Assembly: GCA_002402045.2 (NCBI GenBank)
Contig: NVUX02000026.1
Location: 62,001 to 126,000 of the forward strand
Direction: 5' to 3'
Source: Paracoccaceae bacterium
Lineage (GTDB): Bacteria > Pseudomonadota > Alphaproteobacteria > Rhodobacterales > Rhodobacteraceae
Length of the DNA: 64,000 nucleotides
Position 1 is the stretch's first letter, and the number at the start of each line of letters is the position of its first letter. Both the position numbers and the translations under genes were made by a program. The notes under the pieces were generated by a model. It searched no databases, was not told where the DNA came from, and worked only from the letters and a program-made list of their open reading frames with translations. Of the stretch, positions 54,567 through 63,088 are shown one piece after another.

Positions 54567-55784
54567 ATGGGGCGGATTTGGCAGATATTTGCGGTTTTTT
54601 GGCTGGCGAGCAGCGCGGTGGCGCAAGATCGCGTGGCGCATATCGGTGTGCTGGCCTTTCGGGGGGCCGAAACCACGGTAGACGCATGGCAACCCTTGGC
54701 GAATTATCTTTCGACAGAAGTGGAAGGCTGGCGCTTTGAAATTCTGCCTGTCACGCTGGTTTCAGCCCCTGAAGCGCTGAAATCCGGGCGGCTTGAATTT
54801 TTGGTAACTAATCCTGGGCACTACGTTTCACTTGCCGCTGAATTTGGCCTTAGCCCTTTGGCAACAAGGGAAAAAGCTGGCGGGCTTATGCGGTTTGGCG
54901 TGGCCATTATTGTGCGGCGCGGGCAGGGGATTTTGACGCTCGGAGATATGCGCAGGAAAACAGTGGCGGCCGTAAGCCCTGAGGCGTTTGGCGGTTTTCA
55001 GCTGGGCTGGCAGGCCTTTATGGCGCAAGGAATTGACCCTTTTACCGACTTGAAAACTATAAAATTTATGGGCTTTCCGCATGACGAAATCATTGAAGCG
55101 GTGCGCAGCGGGCGCGTGGATGCGGGCATTATCCGGGGCGGATTATTGGAGGCACTGGCTGCCGAGGGGCGGTTCTCTTTGGATGAATTTGTGGTGTTGC
55201 GCAGCAATAGCCAAATGGCTTTTCCTTACCGTGTGAGCGGTGAGCTGATGCCGGAATGGCCCTTTACCGTGGTGCAAGGGGTTAATAAAAGCTTGCGCGA
55301 ATCGGTGGCACAATCTCTTTTGCGCACGCAAAATGGTGATAGCGGGCTGCAAGATATCTGGAGCGCCCCACTTTCTTATGAGCGGGTTCGGCAGCTGATC
55401 GCCGCGTTTGATGCGCGCAGCGTGAAAACCATGGTTTGGCCGTATTTATTGGCAGGCGGGGCCGTGCTGCTTTTGCTAATTGGCTTTGTTTTGCGGCGAA
55501 AGCCTGCAACGCCCATTGCCAAGGAGGCGGAGGCGCCTGACCCTGAGGCGGTGGCGACGATAGCGCTCTTTGACCGCCTGACCAAGCGCGAACGCGAAGT
55601 TCTTGCGCTGATTTGCGCGGGGAACGCTTCCAAAGAAATTGCAGAAAAACTCGGGGTCAGCCTGAAAACTATTGAGTATCATCGGGCGAATCTTTTGCAA
55701 AAAACCAAGGCGGGCACTTCGGCCCATCTTGTGCAGCTCGCGACTCGATTTGGCTATGACCTAGGGGAAACCCTAGGGAAATAA
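54567..55784 (+). CDS. Membrane-tethered LuxR-type regulator with periplasmic PhnD-like sensor
   Basis: The 405-residue protein has a signal sequence (about 1-20, ending AVAQ) and a PhnD/TtrS-like substrate-binding domain (about 22-280). The latter has WQPLANYLS (41-49), a ligand-pocket TNPGHYVSLA (81-90) and DAGIIRGGLLE (185-195). One membrane segment (about 290-309) and a cytoplasmic LuxR/GerE helix-turn-helix (about 335-398, LTKREREVLALICAGNASKE) follow. It therefore joins a periplasmic ligand sensor to DNA binding in one chain, with no kinase or receiver. TtrS histidine kinases have the same front half. The ligand is unknown. A gene for a periplasmic DsrE-like protein follows. Confidence 0.82.
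   Translation: MGRIWQIFAVFWLASSAVAQDRVAHIGVLAFRGAETTVDAWQPLANYLSTEVEGWRFEILPVTLVSAPEALKSGRLEFLVTNPGHYVSLAAEFGLSPLATREKAGGLMRFGVAIIVRRGQGILTLGDMRRKTVAAVSPEAFGGFQLGWQAFMAQGIDPFTDLKTIKFMGFPHDEIIEAVRSGRVDAGIIRGGLLEALAAEGRFSLDEFVVLRSNSQMAFPYRVSGELMPEWPFTVVQGVNKSLRESVAQSLLRTQNGDSGLQDIWSAPLSYERVRQLIAAFDARSVKTMVWPYLLAGGAVLLLLIGFVLRRKPATPIAKEAEAPDPEAVATIALFDRLTKREREVLALICAGNASKEIAEKLGVSLKTIEYHRANLLQKTKAGTSAHLVQLATRFGYDLGETLGK
55760..55777. repeat. Perfect hairpin with GAAA loop at the 3' end of the regulator gene
   Basis: CCTAGGG-GAAA-CCCTAGG is a perfect seven-pair hairpin closed by a GNRA-type tetraloop. It occupies the last codons of the regulator. There is no T-run, so it is not a standard terminator. 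It may stabilise the mRNA end or mark the boundary with the next gene. Confidence 0.5.
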
Positions 55785-55846
55785 CTCAATAAACACGGGT
55801 ATTTCCGAGGTTTCGCCTGCGACATTCTGTGTCAGTCTTTTGTTGA

Positions 55847-55866
55847 GAGCCGGGCAATACCGGCTC
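55847..55866 (+). repeat. Hairpin in the leader of the DsrE-like gene
   Basis: GAGCCGG-GCAATA-CCGGCTC is a perfect seven-pair hairpin with a six-base loop, ending 21 bases before the DsrE-like start codon. It could be an operator or an RNA structure affecting translation. No riboswitch class is recognisable. Confidence 0.4.
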
Positions 55867-55887
55867 CGCAACCAACGGGAGCGTAAT

Positions 55888-56325
55888 ATGTTTAAGAAAA
55901 TTCTGGTCGCTATGACGGTGATCATCGGGCTGGCTGTGCCAGCATTTGCCGAAGGGCAGCACCACCGCGTGGCCTTTCATGTGGACCAAAATGACCCGAA
56001 GCTGATGAATTTGACGTTGAATAATGTGCAGAACGTAAGCAAATATTACGAAAGCATTGGCGATACGGTGGAAATTGAGGTTGTGGCCTATGGTCCGGGC
56101 CTGCATATGTTTCGAGCCGACACCTCGCCGGTCGCTGACCGAATCGCGACCATATCGCTTGAGCTTGATAACATTACCTTTGCGGCATGCGGCAACACGC
56201 ACCGCAAAATGGAAGCCCAGTCAGGCAACACGGTTACGCTTTTGGTTGAGGCTGAAATGGTGCCATCGGGCGTTGTGCAGCTAATTATGCTGCAAGAGCA
56301 GGGCTGGGCATATATCCGGCCTTAA
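55888..56325 (+). CDS. Periplasmic DsrE-family protein
   Basis: The 145-residue protein has a signal peptide (about 1-21, ending AFA). Its DsrE/DsrF-like domain contains VAFHVDQNDPKLMNLTLNNV (28-47), VEIEVVAYGPGLHMF (61-75) and a single conserved Cys (Cys101 in FAACGNTHRKM). DsrE-type folds carry sulfur on a Cys or bind sulfur compounds. Exported single-Cys members are poorly understood. GGGAG lies six bases before the ATG at 55888. It directly follows the membrane-tethered regulator and may be its target. Confidence 0.85.
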   Translation: MFKKILVAMTVIIGLAVPAFAEGQHHRVAFHVDQNDPKLMNLTLNNVQNVSKYYESIGDTVEIEVVAYGPGLHMFRADTSPVADRIATISLELDNITFAACGNTHRKMEAQSGNTVTLLVEAEMVPSGVVQLIMLQEQGWAYIRP

Positions 56326-56331
56326 CTGTTG

Positions 56332-56358
56332 GCCGGGCGCGTTTTAGGCGCGCTCGGC
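56332..56358. terminator. Possible hairpin between convergent dsrE-like and efp genes
   Basis: The arms 56332-56341 and 56349-56358 pair at nine of ten positions and overlap the efp stop codon. No T-run follows on either strand, so termination here is uncertain. Confidence 0.3.
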
Positions 56359-56907
56359 ATATTCCATAGTGTCGGTATGAACCACGATCTTTTCGTCTTG
56401 GCCAACAAATGGCGGGATCATTACGCGCACACCGTTATCAAGCACTGCTGGCTTAAAGCTGTTGGCAGCCGTTTGGCCTTTTACGGCTGGCTCGGTTTCC
56501 ACCACGGTGCAAATCACTTTTTGCGGCAGCTGCGCGCTGATCGCCTCATCATCATGAAATTCGATCTGGATGGTCATGCCGTCCTGCAAAAACGGGCGAC
56601 GCTCACCTAGAATATCGGCGGGCAGTTCGATTTGCTCATAAGTTTCGGTGTCCATAAACACCAGCATACCGTCATTTTCATAAAGGAACTGCTGGGTTTT
56701 TTGGTCGAGCCGCACCTTTTCCACTTTGTCATTCGAGCGAAAACGCTGGTTTAGCTTGGAGCCGGTGCGCAGGTTTTTCATTTCAACCTGAGCAAATGCG
56801 CCGCCTTTGCCGGGCTTCACATGGCTTATTTTTACCGCGATCCAGAGGCCATTATCGTGCTCCAAAATGTTACCGGGCTTAATTTCGTTTCCGTTGATTT
56901 TAGGCAT
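56344..56907 (-). CDS. efp: Elongation factor P
   Basis: EF-P rescues ribosomes stalled at polyproline. The 187-residue protein has all three domains: the N-terminal KOW-like domain with the loop Lys in [20 protein letters not shown], an OB domain and the C-terminal OB domain with [12 protein letters not shown]-type sequence ([21 protein letters not shown]). The ATG at 56907 gives the normal start ([12 protein letters not shown]). The lysine in the loop implies modification by an EpmA-type enzyme outside the window. Confidence 0.96.
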   Translation of the reverse strand: MPKINGNEIKPGNILEHDNGLWIAVKISHVKPGKGGAFAQVEMKNLRTGSKLNQRFRSNDKVEKVRLDQKTQQFLYENDGMLVFMDTETYEQIELPADILGERRPFLQDGMTIQIEFHDDEAISAQLPQKVICTVVETEPAVKGQTAANSFKPAVLDNGVRVMIPPFVGQDEKIVVHTDTMEYAERA

Positions 56908-56999
56908 GATGGCTCTCAAATAGCTGCTAATTCCTGTCCTCTATAGCCAATCGGGCTGAGGCGCACAACAATAGCTTTTTCAGCCGAACTGGAAAAGCT

Positions 57000-57389
57000 C
57001 TAACGTTTCTTTTTTGCCAGTTTATTAAGCTGCATCATCACCTCGCGCGTGGCAGCTTTTTCCCATTTCGGGATTTCCTGTTCCAGCGCTTGCTTAAGAG
57101 CATCTGCTTGCTTGTTTACCGCATCAGGGGCGGCACCTTTGGCAAGCATACCGGCAAAGAGCTTTTCAAACTTCTGCAACCGTTTGGTGGTTTGTAAAAG
57201 AAATTTGTTGTAAAAATCCTTGGCTGTGGCCTCTAATGCTTTACGCATTTTCGCATCGCCAATAAGAGCTTCCTGCTCATTATCGAGCTTTAAAACCACT
57301 GAAAACCCCGCTTCAGGGGCTTTAACGGTGGAAAAACCAGAGGCTTTCACAGCAATTCTTTTAATCGTTAATATCTGAACCTTGGCCAT
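57000..57389 (-). CDS. Hypothetical protein, Lys-rich and helical
   Basis: This is a 129-residue basic protein (about 20% Lys plus Arg) that I do not recognise. The first 45 residues look beta-rich (VQILTIKRIAVKASGFSTVK); the remainder is strongly helical and probably coiled (KRLQKFEKLFAGMLAKG, KQALEQEIPKWEKAATREVM). It has no signal peptide or membrane segment. AAAGG precedes the ATG at 57389. It lies downstream of no obvious partner: efp is 92 bases further on the same strand, and the sarcosine oxidase operon diverges from it. Confidence 0.6.
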   Translation of the reverse strand: MAKVQILTIKRIAVKASGFSTVKAPEAGFSVVLKLDNEQEALIGDAKMRKALEATAKDFYNKFLLQTTKRLQKFEKLFAGMLAKGAAPDAVNKQADALKQALEQEIPKWEKAATREVMMQLNKLAKKKR

Positions 57390-57534
57390 TGCCAAACCTT
57401 TTTCGGGAGAATCATACTAAGCCGCGATTATTAACTAACTGGTCAACAAATAGCTGTCGCAAATGTTACACTTTGGGAATTTACGCTTGATCGCACCGAA
57501 TTTTCGGGCTCTAGTTCCGCAGGAAAGAGGGCGC

Positions 57535-58785
57535 ATGCGATATTCGGCTTTAGAAGTGATAAAACAGGGGCTTACCGGCAATAAAGGCTGGGGGCCGATT
57601 TGGCGCACGCCTACGCCCAAGCCTGCATATGATGTGGTGATCATCGGCGGCGGCGGGCATGGGCTGGCCACGGCGTATTATTTGGCGAAAAACCACGGGG
57701 TGCGCAATATTGCGGTGCTTGAAAAGGGCTATATCGGCGGCGGCAATGTCGGGCGAAACACTACGATTGTGCGGGCAGATTACGGCCAAAAGGCCAATTC
57801 GGCGTTTTATTCGCATTCACTGAAGCTGTGGAAGGGCCTGTCTGCCGAGCTAAATTATAACGTCATGTTTTCTCCGCGCGGCTTGCTGGAGCTGTGCCAT
57901 TCGGATGGCCAGATGGAGGCTTATAATCGCCGCGCCAACATAATTTTGGCGCGGGGGGATGAGGCCGAAATGCTGGACCGAAACGGGGTACGAAAATATG
58001 CACCCTTTCTTGGTTTTGAAAATGAGCGCTTCCCGATTAAAGGCGGCTTGTTGCAGCGTAGCGCTGGCACAGCACGGCATGATGCGGTGGCGTGGGGCTA
58101 TGCGCGTGGGGCAGATGCCCTTGGTGTTGATATTTTACAGAATTGCGAAGTGACCGGCTTTGATATTGAGGGCGGGGTGGTGCGCGGTGTGCAAACTAGC
58201 CGAGGCGTGATTAAGGCTGCGAAGGTGGCAATGTGCGTGGCGGGGCGCTCTTCTCAAGTGGCTGAAATGGCGGGCATGCGGCTGCCGATTGAAAGCCATG
58301 TGTTGCAGGCGTTTGTGACCGAGGGGCTGAAGCCATTCCTAAATTCTGTGATCAATTTTGGCGTTGGGCATTTCTATATTAGCCAGTCTGACAAGGGCGG
58401 ACTGGTGTTTGGCGGAGATCTCGACGGTTATAATTCATACGCTCAGCGCGGTAGCCTTGGGCGGGTGGAGCATGTGGCAGAGGCAGGTATGAGCATGATT
58501 CCGGCGCTGGGCAAAGCGCGGATGCTGCGCAGCTGGGGGGGCATTATGGATATGAGTATGGACGGATCGCCGATCATTGATGCGACCCATATAAAAGGGC
58601 TCTATTTTAATGGTGGCTGGTGCTATGGCGGCTTTAAGGCCATTCCGGCCTCGGGCAGTGCCTATGCGCAATTGCTGGCCACGGGCACGGTGCCCGCCTA
58701 TGCCAGCGCCTATAAGTTAAGCCGGTTTGAAACCGGACATTTGATCAACGAAGAAGGCACGGGCGCTGTGCCGGGGTTACATTGA
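57535..58785 (+). CDS. soxB: Sarcosine oxidase beta subunit
   Basis: This subunit carries the flavins that oxidise sarcosine to glycine and formaldehyde equivalents. The 416-residue protein has the FAD motif DVVIIGGGGHGLATAYYLAK (about 33-52), the GTARHDAVAWGYARGA region (about 180-195) whose His links FMN, and a C-terminal YFNGGWCYGGFKAIPASG. The ATG at 57535 is favoured by GAGGG upstream and by family length; the upstream in-frame start at 57463 is unlikely. It heads the soxBDAG operon. Confidence 0.94.
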   Translation: MRYSALEVIKQGLTGNKGWGPIWRTPTPKPAYDVVIIGGGGHGLATAYYLAKNHGVRNIAVLEKGYIGGGNVGRNTTIVRADYGQKANSAFYSHSLKLWKGLSAELNYNVMFSPRGLLELCHSDGQMEAYNRRANIILARGDEAEMLDRNGVRKYAPFLGFENERFPIKGGLLQRSAGTARHDAVAWGYARGADALGVDILQNCEVTGFDIEGGVVRGVQTSRGVIKAAKVAMCVAGRSSQVAEMAGMRLPIESHVLQAFVTEGLKPFLNSVINFGVGHFYISQSDKGGLVFGGDLDGYNSYAQRGSLGRVEHVAEAGMSMIPALGKARMLRSWGGIMDMSMDGSPIIDATHIKGLYFNGGWCYGGFKAIPASGSAYAQLLATGTVPAYASAYKLSRFETGHLINEEGTGAVPGLH

Positions 58786-58786
58786 T

Positions 58787-59017
58787 ATGCGGTTAAATTG
58801 CCCCCATTGCGGCGCGCGCGACAGCCGCGAATTCAATTATTTTGGTGATGCCAAAACAGCGCGCGGCGATGATTTTGCCAGCACTTATTTGCGGGATAAT
58901 CCGATAGGTGAGCATGCCGAGCTATGGCAGCACGTATCGGGCTGCCGCGCGTGGCTGGAAGTGGTGCGCAATGTAACCACGCATGAAGTGATTTCGGTAA
59001 AGGAGGTGGGGCAATGA
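58787..59017 (+). CDS. soxD: Sarcosine oxidase delta subunit
   Basis: The 76-residue small subunit has the zinc site typical of the family: Cys5 and Cys8 in NCPHCGARDSREF, with His49 and Cys53 in WQHVSGCRAWL. It lies one base after soxB and overlaps soxA by four bases (ATGA). Confidence 0.94.
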   Translation: MRLNCPHCGARDSREFNYFGDAKTARGDDFASTYLRDNPIGEHAELWQHVSGCRAWLEVVRNVTTHEVISVKEVGQ

Positions 59018-61878
59018 GCAGGCTTCCACATGGCGGGTTGATAGACCGTTCGCGCTCGGTGTCGTTTATGTTTGACGGCAAAAGCTACGGCGCCCACCCC
59101 GGAGATACCGTGGCCTCAGCCTTGCTGGCCAACGGCGCGCAGCTTATGGGCCGCAGCTTTAAATACCATCGCCCGAGGGGTGTGCTTACCGCTGGCTCGG
59201 AGGAGCCAAACGCGCTGATTGAGGTTGGCAGTGGGGCCAGCAGGCTCCCGAATACGCGCGCCACAGTGCAAGAGGTGTTTGCCGGATTAGAAACCCAGAG
59301 CCAAAACCGATGGCCGACGCTTGGCTTTGATATAAAGGAGGCGTTGGACCTTGCGCATCCGTTCCTTGGCGCTGGTTTCTACTACAAAACCTTCATGTGG
59401 CCGCGCGCGGCGTGGCTGCATTTTTGGGAGCCGATTATTCGCCGTGCCGCTGGGCTGGGGCGGCTCTCGGGCGAGGCAGACCCTGCCGTGTATGATAAAG
59501 CATGGAAGCATTGTGATCTGTTGGTGGTTGGCGCGGGGCCAGCGGGGCTAATGGCAGCCCTTACGGCGGGGCGGGCTGGCAAGCGCGTGGTGTTGGCCGA
59601 CGAGGATTTTGTGCTGGGTGGCCGTTTGCAATCCGAAGCGTTGGAGGTCGGCGGGGAAAGCAGCCGTGCATGGGTGAGCAAAGTGGTTGGCGAGCTGGTC
59701 AACCTGCCCAACGTGACGGTGATGAAACGCACCACCATTACTGGCGCTTATGATGGCGGCACTTACGGCGCTTTGGAGCGGGTGGCTGACCACCTGCCCG
59801 ATGCGCAGGGTGCCCCGCAGCAGATATTCTGGCGCATCGTTGCCAAGCACACCATTTTAGCAGGCGGCGCGCATGAGCGGCCCATTGCCTTCCCGAATAA
59901 CGATAGGCCGGGCATTATGCTGGCCAGCGCCGTTCGCAGTTATATCCACCGTTACGGCGTGCTGCCTGCGCGCCGCTGGGTGGTGTTTGCCAATAATAAC
60001 GAGGGCCTGCGCACAGCGCATGACCTGCTAAAAGCAGGGGCCGAGGTGACGCTGGTAGACACTCGCAAAGACGCCCACCCCGAGATTTCCTGCCGTCATT
60101 TGACGGGGGCTGAAGTGGTAAATACGCGTGGGCGGCTTGGCCTGAAGGCGGTGCAAGTGCGGCTTGCCAGCGGCACCACCGAGTGGATAGAGGCCGACGG
60201 GTTGGCGATGGCGGGTGGCTGGAACCCCAGCGTGCATTTAACTTGCCACATGGGCGCGCGGCCCGCTTGGCAAGAGGATATTGCGGCCTTTGTGCCCCGC
60301 GCGGGCGCGGTGCCGGGGCTGGTGGCTGTGGGTGCCGCCAGCGGGGCCTTCACAACCCAAGCGGCCCTGCGCGCAGGGGCCGAGGCAGCGGCCAAAGCGA
60401 TGGGCGTGAAGCCTGCTGATACCCCCAAGGCGGAAGACGCGCCTTATGAGATCAAACCATTCTGGCACGTTTTGGCCAAGGGCCGCGCGTGGCTGGATTT
60501 CCAGAATGATGTGACGGTAAAAGATGTAGTGCAGGCCCATGCCGAAAATATGCAGTCGGTTGAGCATATGAAGCGATATACCACGCTGGGCATGGCCACC
60601 GACCAAGGCAAAACCGCCAATATTGGCGCGCTGGCCGTAATGGCGGGGCTCACAGGCCAGAGCATTCCTGAAACCGGCACCACCATGTTTCGCCCGCCTT
60701 ATACGCCTGTGCAAATGGGCGCGCTGGGCGGGCCGCATGTGGGGGCAGGTTTTGCGCCAGAGCAGCTAATGCCAGCGGATAAGTTTGCCCGTGATCGCGG
60801 CGCGAACTGGGTGGAAATGGGGCTGTGGCAACGGCCTTCGCTGTTTAAGCAAGGCGATGAGCGCACATGGCGGCAAAGCTGTGACCGTGAGGTGCTTATG
60901 GTGCGGGGCGCGGTGGGCGTGACCGAGGTGTCTACCCTTGGCAAGATCGAGGTGCAGGGGCCGGATGCGGCAGACTTTTTGGACCGCATCTTCCTGACCC
61001 CGATGAAAAAGCTGAAGCCGGGCCGCATTCGCTATGGGCTAATGCTGCGGCGCGATGGCTTTGTGATGGATGACGGCACGGTGGCGCGGCTGGCGGAAGA
61101 TCACTTTGTGTTGCACCCAACCACAGGCGCGAGTGCCGAAGTGCTTTCCCATCTTGAGTTTTGCGCTCACGTGCGTTGGCCCACACTGGATGTTCAGATC
61201 ATTGATGTGACAGAAAACTGGGCGCAGATGGCCGTGCATGGGCCAATGGCGCGTAAGGTGCTGGACGGGCCCGCCTTTATGCATTTTCAGGCGATGGAAA
61301 TCGAAGGTGTTCAGGCGCGGGTTTTCGGGGTGTCGTATTGCGGCGAGGCGGGTTTTGAAATTGCGGTGCCCGCGCGCTATGGCAATGCGCTGATGGCTTG
61401 GCTGCTGGCAAAGGCCAAGGCGCTGGGCGGTGGGCTTTATGGCCTTGAAGCGCTGAATGTGATGCGGGTGGAAAAGGGCTATTTAACCCATGCGGAAATT
61501 GATGGACGGGTGAGCCATCATGACCTCGGATTCCCGACACCGGAAAAGTATTTTATCGGCAAAGACATGGCGGCGCGCGAAGGTTTGCGCGGGCCAGAGC
61601 TGGTGGGGCTGAAGACTGTTGGCACGGTAAAAGCGCTGGTAGGCGGGGCTTTGCTGGTGGAGGGCGAATTTAGCGCTGATAACGTGGTGGGGCATGTGAC
61701 ATCAGCTGTGTTTTCGCCCACATTGGGCCATATGGTGGCCCTTGGGCTGCTGGAAAATGGCCGCGCGCGGCATGGAGAAACGGTGCAAATGGTTGATGCG
61801 GTTAGCGGAATAACGGCCACCTGCGAAATTGGCCCGCCGGTGTTTTTGGATGCCAAGGGGGAGCGGTTACGTGCTTGA
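59014..61878 (+). CDS. soxA: Sarcosine oxidase alpha subunit
   Basis: The alpha subunit binds NAD and tetrahydrofolate and makes 5,10-methylene-THF from the released one-carbon unit. The 954-residue protein has an N-terminal 2Fe2S-like fold remnant (FKYHRPRGVLTAGSEEPNAL), a central dinucleotide domain (LLVVGAGPAGLMAALTAGRA, about 168-187) and a C-terminal aminomethyltransferase-like domain (about 600-950, including VMRGAVGVTEVS-type sequence and YGLEALNVMRVEKGYL). It overlaps soxD by four bases and soxG by eight. Confidence 0.95.
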   Translation: MSRLPHGGLIDRSRSVSFMFDGKSYGAHPGDTVASALLANGAQLMGRSFKYHRPRGVLTAGSEEPNALIEVGSGASRLPNTRATVQEVFAGLETQSQNRWPTLGFDIKEALDLAHPFLGAGFYYKTFMWPRAAWLHFWEPIIRRAAGLGRLSGEADPAVYDKAWKHCDLLVVGAGPAGLMAALTAGRAGKRVVLADEDFVLGGRLQSEALEVGGESSRAWVSKVVGELVNLPNVTVMKRTTITGAYDGGTYGALERVADHLPDAQGAPQQIFWRIVAKHTILAGGAHERPIAFPNNDRPGIMLASAVRSYIHRYGVLPARRWVVFANNNEGLRTAHDLLKAGAEVTLVDTRKDAHPEISCRHLTGAEVVNTRGRLGLKAVQVRLASGTTEWIEADGLAMAGGWNPSVHLTCHMGARPAWQEDIAAFVPRAGAVPGLVAVGAASGAFTTQAALRAGAEAAAKAMGVKPADTPKAEDAPYEIKPFWHVLAKGRAWLDFQNDVTVKDVVQAHAENMQSVEHMKRYTTLGMATDQGKTANIGALAVMAGLTGQSIPETGTTMFRPPYTPVQMGALGGPHVGAGFAPEQLMPADKFARDRGANWVEMGLWQRPSLFKQGDERTWRQSCDREVLMVRGAVGVTEVSTLGKIEVQGPDAADFLDRIFLTPMKKLKPGRIRYGLMLRRDGFVMDDGTVARLAEDHFVLHPTTGASAEVLSHLEFCAHVRWPTLDVQIIDVTENWAQMAVHGPMARKVLDGPAFMHFQAMEIEGVQARVFGVSYCGEAGFEIAVPARYGNALMAWLLAKAKALGGGLYGLEALNVMRVEKGYLTHAEIDGRVSHHDLGFPTPEKYFIGKDMAAREGLRGPELVGLKTVGTVKALVGGALLVEGEFSADNVVGHVTSAVFSPTLGHMVALGLLENGRARHGETVQMVDAVSGITATCEIGPPVFLDAKGERLRA

Positions 61879-62413
61879 TACACAACAGATATTTGAAGGC
61901 TTGCCGCTGACTATCGGCGCGGCACATCTGGAGGCGGTGGCGCTGCCCGACGTCACACTGGTGGCCCCGTATAAGGGCCAAATGATGGCGGTGGCGGATG
62001 TGCTGAAGGCGGAAATAGGGATGACATTGCCGCCAGCGGGGCAGTGCGGTGAAAGCGCAAAGGCTATGGCCTATTGGCGCGCGCCCGGGCAATGGCTGGT
62101 GTTTGGCGCGCTCAATGCGGGCAAGCTTGCGGGCATGGCGGCGGTGGCCGATATGTCTGATGCTTTTGGGCGGCTTCGGCTTACTGGCAGCGCGGATGTG
62201 CTGGCGCGGCTGGTGGAACTGGATACTGAGGAAATGCAGCAAGGGGCTGTGGCGCATACGGTGTTGGCGGATATTCCAACGACGCTGATTGTGGTTGAGA
62301 ATGGCGTGGAAATTGTGGTGCCGCGGAGCTATGCGGGTAGCACAGTCGCACGGCTGAAATTGGCAATTAGGGGCGTGGCGGCGCGGGAACGGCTTAATGC
62401 GGGCCATGGCTAA
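61871..62413 (+). CDS. soxG: Sarcosine oxidase gamma subunit
   Basis: The 180-residue gamma subunit resembles a reduced aminomethyltransferase domain and completes the heterotetramer. Visible family features are MAYWRAPGQWLVFG (about 70-83) and FGRLRLTGSADVLARL (about 103-118). I chose a GTG at 61871, seven bases after AGGGGGAG, overlapping soxA by 8 bases. The only ATG upstream (61829) lies well inside soxA. It is the last gene before the IS remnant; folate genes that often follow sox operons are absent. Confidence 0.88.
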   Translation: MLDTQQIFEGLPLTIGAAHLEAVALPDVTLVAPYKGQMMAVADVLKAEIGMTLPPAGQCGESAKAMAYWRAPGQWLVFGALNAGKLAGMAAVADMSDAFGRLRLTGSADVLARLVELDTEEMQQGAVAHTVLADIPTTLIVVENGVEIVVPRSYAGSTVARLKLAIRGVAARERLNAGHG

Positions 62414-62662
62414 TTCGCGATTCTCCGTCGGATGATCAACACGGCGGGTATGGTGGTGTTTGTACGTCCACCCCCTGCGCTATACGCGGACCACCATCCC
62501 TGCACGTTCATGAGATGTGAACGCCGTTTTCCAATATTCGCTTGATTGGGCAACGGCGGTCATTGGTATCGCTGCTGTGCGCTCCATCAGAAAATTCTGG
62601 CTCTGAAAGAAGTTTGGCAATCGCGAAGGGTGGAGTGCGCCGCGAAAAGAAGGCAATGGTGA
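62414..62662. other. Non-coding flank left of the IS remnant
   Basis: I see no gene here. The stretch contains two inverted repeats: ATGGTGGT (62450-62457) with ACCACCAT (62490-62497), and CGCCGTT (62522-62528) with AACGGCG (62552-62558). Minus-strand frames are open for up to 79 codons but have no recognisable motif. They may be the other part of the gene interrupted by the IS. Confidence 0.5.
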
Positions 62663-62674
62663 GGTAATCCCCCC
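62663..62674 (+). repeat. IS left terminal inverted repeat
   Basis: GGTAATCCCCCC, exactly complementary to 63656-63667. Similarity between the two ends continues further in (AGTAGAATT at about 62695-62703 and 63629-63637 on the other strand). Confidence 0.8.
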
Positions 62675-62838
62675 GATAATTAGAAGCGTTTGAAAGTAGA
62701 ATTTCTTTTACCGTAACGGACGAGGAGATTCTGATGAAACAGTCCAAATATAGCGATGCTCAGATTATGAGCATATTGAAACAAGCAGAGGGCGGGGTTC
62801 CTGTGGCGGAACTGTGCCGGGAGCACGGGATGATGCCA

Positions 62839-62877
62839 TTGGTCGGCAGGTGAATGCGCAGCAATCACCGAGAGACA
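62839..62877 (+). repeat. Palindromic element copy A
   Basis: Core CAGGTGAATGC (62847-62857) then TCACCGAGAG (62865-62874) match copy B closely. The stem is GGTGA/TCACC. It lies at a break in orfA. Confidence 0.6.
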
Positions 62878-62918
62878 ATGCTAGCTTTTACAAATGACGG
62901 TCCAAGTTTGGTGGTATG

Positions 62919-62959
62919 CCGTCCCGGGCTTTTACTTTGCAAAACCCTGCCGGGTAATA
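62919..62959 (-). repeat. Palindromic element copy D (divergent)
   Basis: Read on the minus strand it begins CTATTACCCGGCAGG and ends CCCGGGACGGCAT, the same frame as copies B and C. The stem is different (GGGTTTT with AAAAGCCC). It is a clean 41-base insertion in orfA. Confidence 0.55.
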
Positions 62960-63088
62960 GATGCATCGCTGATGTCGCGCATGAAGCTGCTGGAAGAGGA
63001 AAATAGACGCCTGAAGAAAATGTATACCGGAAAGAGCATGCAGGCTGATTTATTGAAGGAAGCGCTTGGAAAAAAGTGGTGAGGCCAT

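Larger units (their letters stand above)
62734..63082 (+). pseudogene. IS3-type orfA remnant (helix-turn-helix subunit)
   Basis: The intact start encodes MKQSKYSDAQIMSILKQAEG and ends after AELCREHGM, where a 44-base insert (62833-62876) replaces about one codon. Reading resumes with NASFYK at 62877. A TGA (62895-62897) replaces the expected Trp before RSKFGGM. A second, 41-base insert (62919-62959) shifts the frame. The last piece (62960-63082) encodes DASLMSRMKLLEEENRRLKK and ends in the normal LGKKW-stop. The reference layout is my memory of IS407-type OrfA proteins. Confidence 0.85.

Noticed and set aside
57488-57517. Promoter for soxB
   Set aside because: TTGATC and TCTAGT are 17 bases apart, but the -10 matches only four of six and there is no other support.
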